In this document: positions 33,976-42,449 of the stretch, in pieces
How the letters are laid out: each line of letters starts with the position of its first letter
Numbering within the stretch: the first letter of the stretch is position 1
Assembly (NCBI GenBank): GCA_020736575.1
Contig: JAGPYM010000003.1
Coordinates: 1,922,001 to 1,986,000, forward strand
Source of the DNA: Thelonectria olida
Lineage: Eukaryota > Ascomycota > Sordariomycetes > Hypocreales > Nectriaceae
Direction: 5' to 3'
Length of the DNA stretch: 64,000 bases
Notes under the pieces: model-generated
Databases searched by the model: none
The model's input: only the letters and a program-made list of their open reading frames with translations
What the model was told of the DNA's origin: nothing
Made by a program: the position numbers and the translations under genes

Positions 33976-34128
33976 TCTCTCTCTCTCTCTCTCCGCCTCT
34001 AATTATCTTTTCTTCTCTCTTCTCTTTTTCCATCCATCCATCCATCCATCCATCGCAACTTCCCTCGCACACACTCCCGTCACGTGCCACCATCCATCAT
34101 CATCATCAACATCATCATCATCATCCAT
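33976..34128. repeat. Pyrimidine microsatellite cluster: (CT)n, (CATC)n, (CAT)n
   Basis: Three adjacent simple repeats (CT at 33976-33993, CATC at 34031-34054, CAT/CATC at 34090-34128) just upstream of ATG 34408. They give a C/T-rich plus strand such as is often seen near fungal transcription starts. Confidence 0.75.
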
Positions 34129-34407
34129 TGTCCATCTCCAGGTTCGAACCACGCCTCGACCAAAACTCAATTTCGCGGTAGCACTGCGACCACAAACCAC
34201 GCCTTTTTCCCCAACGAGGTGCACAGTCTCTCTGGCAAACCCCGGGAAAAGGCACATTGCAACGTCGCGTCATTACCCACCGTGCGCTGCGTGTCCCGAG
34301 AGACACAGACACAATCTACTTATACACAGTGTGGCGGCATTCCGAGGCCAAGCCACAGTCACCAATTCACCACCTTCGCCATCCGGCGTTAAGCTAAGGT
34401 TGTCACC

Positions 34408-36022
34408 ATGATTGAGGAAGCCGTCGAGCCTGTCATGCAGGTCATTGTTTTGGTGAGTACCTCAATACTTTCACTTACAACATAGCCGCAACCACCTGCT
34501 CCCCCAATGCATCTTCACTGACATCTCATCATCGCAGGGCTCTGGCGGAGGTCCTGTAGAATCAAACGTCACCTCCCTTCTCGTCCGTTCTGTTGCCAAA
34601 GGCTGGTCCAAAGGCTCCATCATCGCCGTCGATGCTGGCGTCCACCAGGCCGCAATCGCAGACTGCATAGTAGACGCCTGGTCAACAAGGACACTCGCAA
34701 CCCAAGACTCACCGTCCATTCTTACCAAAGGCCCCTTTGCTGGTCTCGATCTGCCCTACGACAAGCCCTCCACAAACGCCGCCCATGTGACGCGTGATCT
34801 TGTCGACACCTATCTCATCACCCATCCTCATCTCGATCACATCTCTGGCTTTGTCATCAACACTGCCGGCTTCGCTGGGACACGACTGAAGAAAGTCGCT
34901 GCCTTGCCCAGCACCATCAAGGGTCTGAGAACCCACATCTTCAACAACGTCATCTGGCCAAACTTGAGCGATGAAAATGGAGGCGCTGGTTTATTTACAT
35001 TTTTGAGGTTGACCGAAGGGGGGAACCCTGCCTTGGGCGACGGAGACGGCAGGGGATATTCGGAAATCTGCGATGGTCAACTTGTCAAGGTTCTCTGTGT
35101 GAGCCATGGACACTGCATCGAGAGGCACTGCCACCGAGGCTCGGTTTCGAGTGTCTCAACTCGCTTTGGCAGCCAGGATGGTTCCAGCCAAACACCCCGA
35201 CGAGACATGCCCGGCTTTACGAGCCAGCCTATGCGAACAGCAAGTTTGCTCAGCCATACCTCTTTTAACCGAGTCTCATTCAGTCATTCTTTCAGCCCTG
35301 CGTCTCCCCAGGCTGAACAAGAGAAAATGTGCGTCAACGATTCGAGTGCTTTCTTTATCCAGGACAAGGCTACTCGGCGCGAGTTGCTCATCTTCGGTGA
35401 CGTCGAGGCCGACTCCATCTCGCTAAGTCCGAGGAACTTCCCCGTCTGGGCAGAAGCTGCCCCGAAAATCATTTCCGGAAATCTCAAGGCCATCTTCATC
35501 GAGTGCAGTTACGACGATTCGCAGAGCGACGAGTTTCTTTTTGGTCATCTGAAACCCGTCTACCTCATTGAAGAGCTAACCAATCTTGCCCAAGCGGTCG
35601 AGAATGCTCGTGCGATGCCTGTCAGCGAAAATAAGAAGCGCAAGCGCATAGGAAGCCACACAGAGGATCTCCCACGCCGCGTTCCGTCGAACCCAGGCCT
35701 AGAATCGCCCGTCTCTCCAAAGACGAGAAAGGCCAGTATCCCGGATGACGCGTTCCTGGCTGGTCCTGACACGCCACATTTGTCCACGCCGACCGCCGAG
35801 CTGACACTGGGGGATCCCAACGTGACCTCTTATCCTTCTGCCGCATCTCGAAAGCCACTCGAGGGCCTCAAGGTGGTCATCATCCATGTCAAGGATCCGA
35901 TGAATGATCAAGATCCTCCTATTGGAGACATCATTCTTCAGCAATTAAAAGAGCACGAGAAAGCTGCGCAACTAGGCTGCGAGATCATCGTTTCACACCA
36001 AGGACAGGACATTTACATATAA
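34408..36022 (+). CDS. Class II (low-affinity) cyclic nucleotide phosphodiesterase
   Basis: Two exons, 34408..34452 and 34538..36022, giving 509 residues. The 85-nt intron has donor GTGAGT and acceptor CGCAG and falls between codons. Exon 1 encodes 15 residues and runs into GSGGGPVESNVTS, the first conserved block of the family. The metal-binding motif THPHLDHISG (H111, H113, D115, H116) is the class II phosphodiesterase signature. Later blocks include LLIFGDVEAD and FIECSYDDSQSDEFLFGHL. The enzyme hydrolyses cAMP (and cGMP) to 5'-AMP and is the low-affinity arm of cAMP turnover in fungi, affecting protein kinase A signalling, growth and development. A charged, Ser/Pro-rich insert (about 385-450) precedes the C-terminal block. 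Confidence 0.93.
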
Positions 36023-36137
36023 GCCACTGTACTTGATCAGTGCTTCTTGCTCGTCTCTTGAACACAACAAGCGCTATTCCTCTCAACGATGATACGATCA
36101 AGGGTCGTCTATTTTATGACGACCAATATAAATATTC

Positions 36138-36386
36138 ATGTCCAACAATTTCGAAAAAGGATCTTACGACAACCTCCAATTTAACATACCTATCTACGCC
36201 AAGTTCTCAGCGCTGATATTATCTCGCACAAACTTAACCCACACAAATCACATGCCGAATATCCACGATACCCAGTTTAGCGAGCAGAGCCAATCTAACG
36301 AGGAGAACCAAGTCAGCGAGGAGACCTGGTCTAGCGAGGAGACGCTGGCGTTTTGCTGGCGAGGGACCTTTGTTGATTATAAGTGA
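36138..36386 (+). CDS. Weak candidate small gene with hexapeptide repeat
   Basis: 82-codon open frame with ATG and TGA, located between two convergent genes. It contains four in-frame copies of an 18-bp unit (36273-36344) encoding QFSEQS, QSNEEN, QVSEET and WSSEET. The repeat is in phase with the frame, which is mild support. No domain is recognised, base composition is AT-rich, and it may simply be 3' flank of the phosphodiesterase gene. Confidence 0.2.
   Translation: MSNNFEKGSYDNLQFNIPIYAKFSALILSRTNLTHTNHMPNIHDTQFSEQSQSNEENQVSEETWSSEETLAFCWRGTFVDYK
36273..36344 (+). repeat. 18-bp tandem repeat, four imperfect copies
   Basis: Four consecutive units sharing the core AGCGAGGAGA. Divergence between copies is a few bases per unit. 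Confidence 0.75.
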
Positions 36387-36783
36387 TGGGTTATAGACAC
36401 AGCACCCAGTGATAACGGTCACGTTTTTGTTTACTTCTTCGATGACATTGTTCAATGATACGAATACAACCTGCTTACATTTTCGATGCAATAATGAAAT
36501 CCCTTATCGCGCTGACTATTTGTTCACTGTGCTATTGCTTCGGTCTTGACCTACCCATATGCCGGCGACAGGTTCTCATAACAGCTTGAAACAATTCTGT
36601 CTAATGACTTCGACGAAACTTGGTAGCGGCTCAACAGAAACCCCGACCCAACAGGATAGTTATAGTATAGGTAGATTTATTTGTCTTCTATTCTTTCCGG
36701 TACTAGAATTTGGTCTAAAAATGTATTGTATGCGTCTTCTTATCTCATCAAATCTTCTCCTCATCAGTCCCAAACCCACCTAT

Positions 36784-37746
36784 CTAGTTGCCGTTTTTAA
36801 TATTCTCGTAGCCCTCCAGACCACCAACGTCTTCATCAAAATCGGTTCGGGGAAGCTCAGCAAGATCCGTCGTTCTTCCGTACGTAATACCCCCTAGACG
36901 ACTGATGGGCCGCAGCACATCTGGGTCGACGAGGCTCTTGTCTTCGTTGGTGGCATCCTCCCGCACCCAGAACCGCGTGCCCTCGAGAATCAGCAACGTG
37001 CACGACTTCTGCCCCGGCTGCGCCTTGCTGTCAAGCTCCTGCACGCTATGCAGCTTCGCCTCGACGCTCACAATGGCCTCGCGCACCCGCGCGCACGCCA
37101 CCGTCTCGCAGTCGTAGGCAGGCGTCAGCCCCGACACGTCCCATTCGGACACGCCGTAGGGCGCGTTGACGCACGTCGCGTTGGCCGCCTCGATGAAGGG
37201 CTCCGAGATGATGTTGATGACGCACTCGCGCGAGTCGACCAGGTTGCGCAGCGTGTCCTTTGCGCGGTCCAGCGGGCTCGCGACACTCACGATAAACATG
37301 GGCGGGTCGTAATTGATCATGTTGAACCAGGAAAAGGGCGCGAGGTTGACGGCCGAGCCGTCGGCGGCGCGGGAGCTGACAAAGGCGATGGGCCGCGGGA
37401 CGATGGACGAGATGAGGAACTTGTAGTTGGAGAGGAGCGACCGACCGGGCGCGTGGGGGTCGATGGCGATGTGGGCTTTTGACGGGCCGGTCTCGCCGAG
37501 CTTGTTTGCGCCGGAGCCGAGCTTCCAGTCGGGGTCGGGCGTCTTTGTGAAGCGCACGCCGGCCTTGGAGTCCCAGTCTGGGCGGGCGGCCTCTGTGGCT
37601 TTGAAGTCCGGATGGGGGTTGCGTTTTGCGCTGTCGGCCATTGTGCGAGTGGTGGTGTTGATGAGGCGTTTAGTGACGTTGAAGGGGGAGGATGAGAGGC
37701 GGACGAGGTAGATTGGAAGACGAGGGGAATGGAGATTACGAAACAT
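36784..37746 (-). CDS. Flavin-reductase-like FMN-binding split-barrel protein
   Basis: Single open frame of 320 residues from ATG 37746. Residues about 95-270 match the flavin reductase-like (FMN-binding split barrel) family: SSIVPRPIAFVSS, NLAPFSWFNMINYDPPMF, and the LVDSRECVINI and APYGVSEWD blocks. Such proteins bind FMN and act as NAD(P)H-dependent flavin reductases or related oxidoreductases; the substrate cannot be told. The N-terminal 35 residues (MFRNLHSPRLPIYLVRLSSS...) are rich in Arg/Ser/Thr and lack acids, like a mitochondrial presequence. M36 (MADSAKRN) could start a cytosolic form. A MITE-like element lies about 210 bp upstream. Confidence 0.9.
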   Translation of the reverse strand: MFRNLHSPRLPIYLVRLSSSPFNVTKRLINTTTRTMADSAKRNPHPDFKATEAARPDWDSKAGVRFTKTPDPDWKLGSGANKLGETGPSKAHIAIDPHAPGRSLLSNYKFLISSIVPRPIAFVSSRAADGSAVNLAPFSWFNMINYDPPMFIVSVASPLDRAKDTLRNLVDSRECVINIISEPFIEAANATCVNAPYGVSEWDVSGLTPAYDCETVACARVREAIVSVEAKLHSVQELDSKAQPGQKSCTLLILEGTRFWVREDATNEDKSLVDPDVLRPISRLGGITYGRTTDLAELPRTDFDEDVGGLEGYENIKNGN

Positions 37747-38949
37747 ATACAGAGTGAAGAGGTGGAAGCTGAAGAGGATCGATGGAGGCTTTATAGATGG
37801 TGGTGTACAAGCAGTCGTGGTGGAGATGTTCCGAGCTGTGAATCTTGTTAATGGATGATTAATTCGACTCCGAGATGTACGATTGGAGCGTTGAAGGTTC
37901 CGGGTGGAGGTTCGGAAGGGTGTTGAATTGATACGAAATGTTGTGCATATTTAGATGCAAGCGGGGGACAGTTTAAATGGCACACCAAAGGGCGTAAACT
38001 GCTGTATGCGGACAGAATACAGCTATCATGTATTGAGACATATTTCATATTAAGCCTCCGGTTATTTATGTCACCCCTCTTTTGGTGTGCCATTTAAACT
38101 GTCCCCCGCTTGGATGGTTTTGTTCTCCTTTTTCTTGCTTTCTTTTTTTTATCTTTAAGCTTACAAAGCATTCGACATGATCTCAGCCCCTCTCTCCACA
38201 TAATTGATCTCTCATCCCTTCCCGCTTCCTCATCATTGGCATCCGAAAGTCTCCGAGACTGCATGCATCATCGGAATCGGATCGCCTAGTTTCGGAGTCG
38301 TGGGGTTTTCGGATGCGGGGCAAGATAAGATAAGGGAGGAGGGGATCGGCCTGTCTGAGTATCGCATAATTAAGTTATCTATTCAAGTACCTACCTACCT
38401 ACCTATGCAGTCAGACTTTTATTCAACTCGCTACTAGTTTCCCATTGCCTACATTGTATACCTGTCTACCTTTGATGTTGTTGGTCTGATTCTTGCCTTT
38501 CCACTCGGAGTCATTCTGTTAAGTCGGGTGGCTATCATCCCTTGCCGCACAACCGGACATATCTACACCACCCTCTGCGACACAACGGAGCACGTGAATC
38601 GCCTGAGACCCAAGCACTCCGAACGAGTCCTCAAGACAGGTAGGTACTAACCGACCATTCATAGATACACCAAGACAGTGCCTTGCATGACTCACGAAGA
38701 ATGCCAAATTCAACCCTCCTCAGCCCCAGCTCCAGGGTAGTATTTAGGTAAGCCAGATGACGTAGCCGTCATTGGCCGCATTGCCCACGCCAAGACGCGG
38801 CGCTAGCGCTGGAGAGTCACTCGCCGCAAGTGCAACACCAAAGGGCCAAAAAAAAAAAAAAGGTCTACCTCGACCGTGGGGTACGACGACCAACCATCTG
38901 AAGAGAAGTGCTTGTCTTCTCGTCAATGTAAGCCGGCTTCTTCTTGGAC
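37747..38949. promoter_or_regulatory. Divergent promoter region holding a MITE-like element
   Basis: Head-to-head spacer between the flavin-reductase-like gene (-) and tRNase Z (+). It includes the inverted-repeat element at 37958-38112, an ACCTACCT run at 38391-38405 and an A tract at about 38849-38861 shortly before the tRNase Z start. Confidence 0.5.
37958..38112. mobile_element. MITE-like 155-bp element with 32-bp perfect terminal inverted repeats
   Basis: Left repeat 37958-37989 begins CAAGCGGGGGACAG; right repeat 38081-38112 is its exact reverse complement. The element is flanked on both sides by GATG (37954-37957 and 38113-38116), consistent with a 4-bp target-site duplication. The 91-bp interior has no coding capacity. 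Size, perfect terminal repeats and direct flanks fit a miniature inverted-repeat transposable element; the superfamily is not recognised. A stable hairpin with a regulatory role is the alternative. Confidence 0.6.
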
Positions 38950-41733
38950 ATGGAACGATGGGTCCGTCACCATCGCAATTATTTATTTTCTTCCCCTAGC
39001 CACTCTTCCCCTCGACTCGTCCCCTCTCTGTCTTCGTCAATCGCGAAACCCTTGATCGCATCGTTTCCTCGACTTCGAGCTCGACCGCGAAACCTTCAAT
39101 TAAGCTGCGTCTTCGATCGAAAATTCAGCGTATACTGTCCTCTTCACGCACGACGGACCATAATTAGGGAGAGCAAAAGGACGGACCTCGAATATATCAC
39201 TCGATACAAAAGCATCAGGTTGTCGAAAACCATGACGGCCTTCGTCAAGCTCGCTTCAGCCCCCACCGCCGACACTCCTGGCACAGCTATCTATCTACAC
39301 GCCGGCAAAAGCGCATACGTATTCGGCCACATTACTGAGGGCACACAACGTGCCTTCAATAACAACCGCATCAGCATCGGAAACACCCAGAACATCTTTC
39401 TCAGTGGCAGTTTGAGATGGAAGGCCATTGGAGGCTTGTTTGGCTATGTTCTCACCGTTGCCAACTCGGTTGATGCAGCCAAGGAACAGACGCGCCAAGT
39501 CAACCTGGAGAGGAAAGCAAAAGGAAACAAGCTTATCCCCTTCAACGTCAACGAGTCATTGGGCATCCACGGCGGTGATAACTTGTGCCACAGCTTGGCT
39601 GCATGCCGTCCCGTCATCCTACGACAGGCTGTCCATGTGACTGCCCATGAACAAAGGGAGGATCCGCGAGCCAAAGATGGGACCAATATCGATGCCGACT
39701 GGGAAGACGACACGATTCAAGTATGGAAAGTGCCTGTTCGCAGATCACGCTCGAGCAGCCCGCAGAAACGTCGTTTTGGGAGCCCTAGCGACGGCGACAC
39801 AGCGACGGCAGACATTTTCAAGCCACTCGACGGTCCTTCCGACCCAGCATTGGCGCGGCTGGTGGTTGAAACAGCCATGTTCAGCGGACAAGTTAAAGGA
39901 CAAGACCCCTTCTTGATTCGTAGGAAAATCTGCGACGTCAAGTCCTCCGACCTGGCTTTTCTTCACAAAAACAATAACTTCAGCCGATACGATGGCCCGT
40001 TTGCGGATCTTGGCGCTGAGCTTCCCAACCCCGACGAGACTGTCTGGGTTTATCCAGGCAAGGATGTTGTTGCCCACGCCTCAGATAAGTCATATCTAAA
40101 GAGCGTCCCGCTCCCTCGCACCACATATAGCGAGTTATCCATGTCTTATATCGTCAAGTGTCACTCGCGCCGTGGAAAGTTTAACCCTGCCGTCGCAAAG
40201 AGCTTTGGTGTGAAGCCAACAGATTTCAAACTGTTGACCTCTGGCCAATCCGTTCAGGGCGAGAATGGTGTCACAGTGACGCCGGAAATGGTCCTGGCTG
40301 ATCCTCAGCCCGGTCACGGTTTTGTCGTTGCGGATATTGAATCGCGCGACTTTCTCGACTCCTTTATAGAGAGACCCGAGTGGTCCAATACTAAGTTGAT
40401 GGAGCACATCGTCGCCGTCTATTGGATCCTAGGCCCCGGCATGGCCAACGACGTTCGGATCAAAAAGTTTGTTCAGGACCACCCGAAGCTCAAGCACATC
40501 TTCTCCGCAAGCGACACCTGTCCCAATATGATCTCGCTCTCCGGCCCCGCAGAACTTCAGACTCAACTCCGATGTGTCGACTCGGATAGATTCTCCCTTC
40601 TAAAATATGACAACGCCATCCGAGGGCCTGCCCTGGAAGGAAACCAGGTTGAGCATGCACGGGCAGGAAGTTCCATCAGACTGATGCCTCGCCTGGATCT
40701 GAATAGCACAGAGCCCATGTCCTTCCCCGATTTGCTCGAGGCAGCGTCGTCAGTGAATGAAGAGATTCTGGCCGCTGCTCAAAAGACCCAGGGGGAAACC
40801 TCCGACCCCGAATTCCTGCGGCGAATCGAAGAAGACGAGGCGGATATTCCTAGTCGCGACGCTGAAATCATTCCCCTGGGTACAGGATCCTCCATACCTA
40901 GCAAATACCGAAACGTCTCAGCTACTCTGATTCGCGTCCCCGGTTATGGAAACTATCTCCTCGACTGTGGCGAAGGTACGCTTGGCCAGATTCGACGTCT
41001 CTTTGGCGACGAGGAGACTGCTGCTATCCTCCGTGACATGAGGTGTATCGCCATCAGTCACTTGCACGCCGACCACCACCTCGGCACTCCCAGCCTCATC
41101 AAAGCGTGGTATGAAGCTACTCTGGAAAATAACGAAGCCAAGTTGGCAATCTCTTGTATCTGGAAGTACCGCACCTTGCTTGAGGAGGTTTCGCAAGTCG
41201 AAGACATAGGCTTCCACCGTCTCCGATTCGTTAACTGCTCCCCCGAAGGAGATTTGAGCTACGTGACAGCCAAAGACATGGGCGACGAGTTTGGGCTCGC
41301 CTCGGTCAAGCGCATCCCAGTCACCCACTGCTGGCGCTCGGATGCCCTGCAGCTCGAAATTGCATCGGGTCTTCGTATCGCCTACTCTGGCGACTGTCGA
41401 CCCTCGGACAACTTTGCGCGCGAATGCAGAGGCGCCCACCTGCTCGTCCACGAATGCACTTTCGACGATGACATGCAGTCTCACGCCAAGAAGAAGCAGC
41501 ACTCGACCATGTCGGAGGCGCTGGGAGTGGCACGCAAGATGGGGGCCCGGCGGACGCTGCTGACGCACTTTTCGCAGCGGTACGTCAAGTCGGATTCATT
41601 GAACCGCGAGGGTCTCGATTCGGGAGAGGTGTTGATGGCGTTTGATCACATGCAGGTGAGGCTGGGAGATTTCAAAAAGGCTGCGGCGTTCCAGCCGATG
41701 ATTGCGAAGCTGTTGGAGGAGAATGAGAAATGA
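38950..41733 (+). CDS. tRNase Z, long form (3' tRNA processing endonuclease)
   Basis: Open frame without introns, 927 residues from ATG 38950 or 833 from ATG 39232. The N-terminal half is the substrate-binding, degenerate metallo-beta-lactamase domain of long tRNase Z (TPGTAIYLHAGKSAYVFGHITEGTQRA). The catalytic half has GTGSSIPSKYRNVSA (the PxKxRN loop), the metal site SHLHADHHLG, YSGDCRPS, LLVHECTFDD and LLTHFSQRY. The enzyme cleaves the 3' trailer of tRNA precursors in nucleus and mitochondria. The conserved domain starts at MTAFVKL (39232). The upstream 94 residues are rich in Arg/Ser/His with almost no acids in their first 60, like a mitochondrial targeting sequence. Both starts have purine at -3, so two isoforms are plausible. 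Confidence 0.94.
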   Translation: MERWVRHHRNYLFSSPSHSSPRLVPSLSSSIAKPLIASFPRLRARPRNLQLSCVFDRKFSVYCPLHARRTIIRESKRTDLEYITRYKSIRLSKTMTAFVKLASAPTADTPGTAIYLHAGKSAYVFGHITEGTQRAFNNNRISIGNTQNIFLSGSLRWKAIGGLFGYVLTVANSVDAAKEQTRQVNLERKAKGNKLIPFNVNESLGIHGGDNLCHSLAACRPVILRQAVHVTAHEQREDPRAKDGTNIDADWEDDTIQVWKVPVRRSRSSSPQKRRFGSPSDGDTATADIFKPLDGPSDPALARLVVETAMFSGQVKGQDPFLIRRKICDVKSSDLAFLHKNNNFSRYDGPFADLGAELPNPDETVWVYPGKDVVAHASDKSYLKSVPLPRTTYSELSMSYIVKCHSRRGKFNPAVAKSFGVKPTDFKLLTSGQSVQGENGVTVTPEMVLADPQPGHGFVVADIESRDFLDSFIERPEWSNTKLMEHIVAVYWILGPGMANDVRIKKFVQDHPKLKHIFSASDTCPNMISLSGPAELQTQLRCVDSDRFSLLKYDNAIRGPALEGNQVEHARAGSSIRLMPRLDLNSTEPMSFPDLLEAASSVNEEILAAAQKTQGETSDPEFLRRIEEDEADIPSRDAEIIPLGTGSSIPSKYRNVSATLIRVPGYGNYLLDCGEGTLGQIRRLFGDEETAAILRDMRCIAISHLHADHHLGTPSLIKAWYEATLENNEAKLAISCIWKYRTLLEEVSQVEDIGFHRLRFVNCSPEGDLSYVTAKDMGDEFGLASVKRIPVTHCWRSDALQLEIASGLRIAYSGDCRPSDNFARECRGAHLLVHECTFDDDMQSHAKKKQHSTMSEALGVARKMGARRTLLTHFSQRYVKSDSLNREGLDSGEVLMAFDHMQVRLGDFKKAAAFQPMIAKLLEENEK

Positions 41734-41984
41734 GCGGGAGCGGTTGGGGATGAATGGACAGATGGGCTCGGTAGGCCGTGTATGCTAACACCCTGGGATA
41801 GACGGTAGACTGGGTAATGCCTACTTGCTGACTTTATGTGCTTGTCTAACGAATGGGTATGGGGGTGTATAAGATGAAATCGTGCGATGTATTGGGTATT
41901 TGTTGGTGTCTAAGGTACAAGCTTTGTTGTTCAATGCTCGTCTTATGCTTCTCGAATCAAGCCGAGCAGCTCACTCTACTTGTC

Positions 41985-42449
41985 CTAGTTGGCTGCTGTG
42001 GGCAACGAGGCTGGTGTGGTGTCGCCAGCGCCGTCAGCCGTCTGCGGCGGGTTGGTGGCACCCTGATCCTCGGCAGGTTCAGTTTCAGGAGCACCTTCAA
42101 CATTGCCCGGCTGAGTAGGCGCAGTCTCAGGCTCGCCAGGCGGCAAATCCGGGATGATCTTACGGCGGTTGCGAAACCAGCTCCCCAGCGTGGTGAAGGG
42201 GATGTTGAAGAACTGGCCGGCCTCGCGGAACGTTGGTTTCCGAATGCCGCCCTTGGAGTTTGGGCTGAAGGGGTCGTAGACCTTGTGGTTTAGCAACCAC
42301 ATGATGACTTCTTCCTTTCTGCGCTTGGAGTAGCTGCGCTCGACACGCACGATGGGCTTCGAGGGTTTGAACTTGCGCTCAGAAAGCGGTTTGGGCTTTG
42401 GGCCGCGTTTCTTGGGAACCTTGAGGGTGTGGGCGGCTTGCGTTGGCAT
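41985..42449 (-). CDS. Small basic protein with AT-hook-like and helix-turn-helix-like segments
   Basis: 154 residues from ATG 42449, single exon. The N-terminus contains KKRGPKPKP, an AT-hook-like basic motif. The central part (about residues 45-95) reads KEEVIMWLLNHKV ... FREAGQFFNIPFTTLGSWFRN, a pattern typical of a helix-turn-helix in which the second helix (TTLGSWFRNR) would contact DNA. The C-terminus is acidic, Pro/Thr/Gln-rich and probably disordered. Inference: a DNA-binding protein, perhaps a domesticated transposase-type helix-turn-helix. It is convergent with tRNase Z (251 bp apart). I do not recognise a named family. Confidence 0.75.
   Translation of the reverse strand: MPTQAAHTLKVPKKRGPKPKPLSERKFKPSKPIVRVERSYSKRRKEEVIMWLLNHKVYDPFSPNSKGGIRKPTFREAGQFFNIPFTTLGSWFRNRRKIIPDLPPGEPETAPTQPGNVEGAPETEPAEDQGATNPPQTADGAGDTTPASLPTAAN

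Larger units (their letters stand above)
32075..34407. other. 2.3-kb intergenic region rich in simple repeats
   Basis: Contains several microsatellites: CA-rich 32485-32545, CTG at 33208-33226, CAA at 33859-33877, CT at 33976-33993, CATC at 34031-34054 and CAT at 34090-34128. The right part is probably the promoter and pyrimidine-rich leader of the phosphodiesterase gene. No gene-like frame was recognised. Confidence 0.5.
36023..36783. other. Convergent spacer between phosphodiesterase and flavin-reductase-like genes
   Basis: AT-richer than the flanking genes. It includes one small open frame with an in-frame 18-bp tandem repeat (listed separately). Otherwise nothing is recognised. Confidence 0.5.

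Noticed and set aside
34141..34152. B-box-like GGTTCGAACC
   Set aside because: No tRNA cloverleaf can be built around it.
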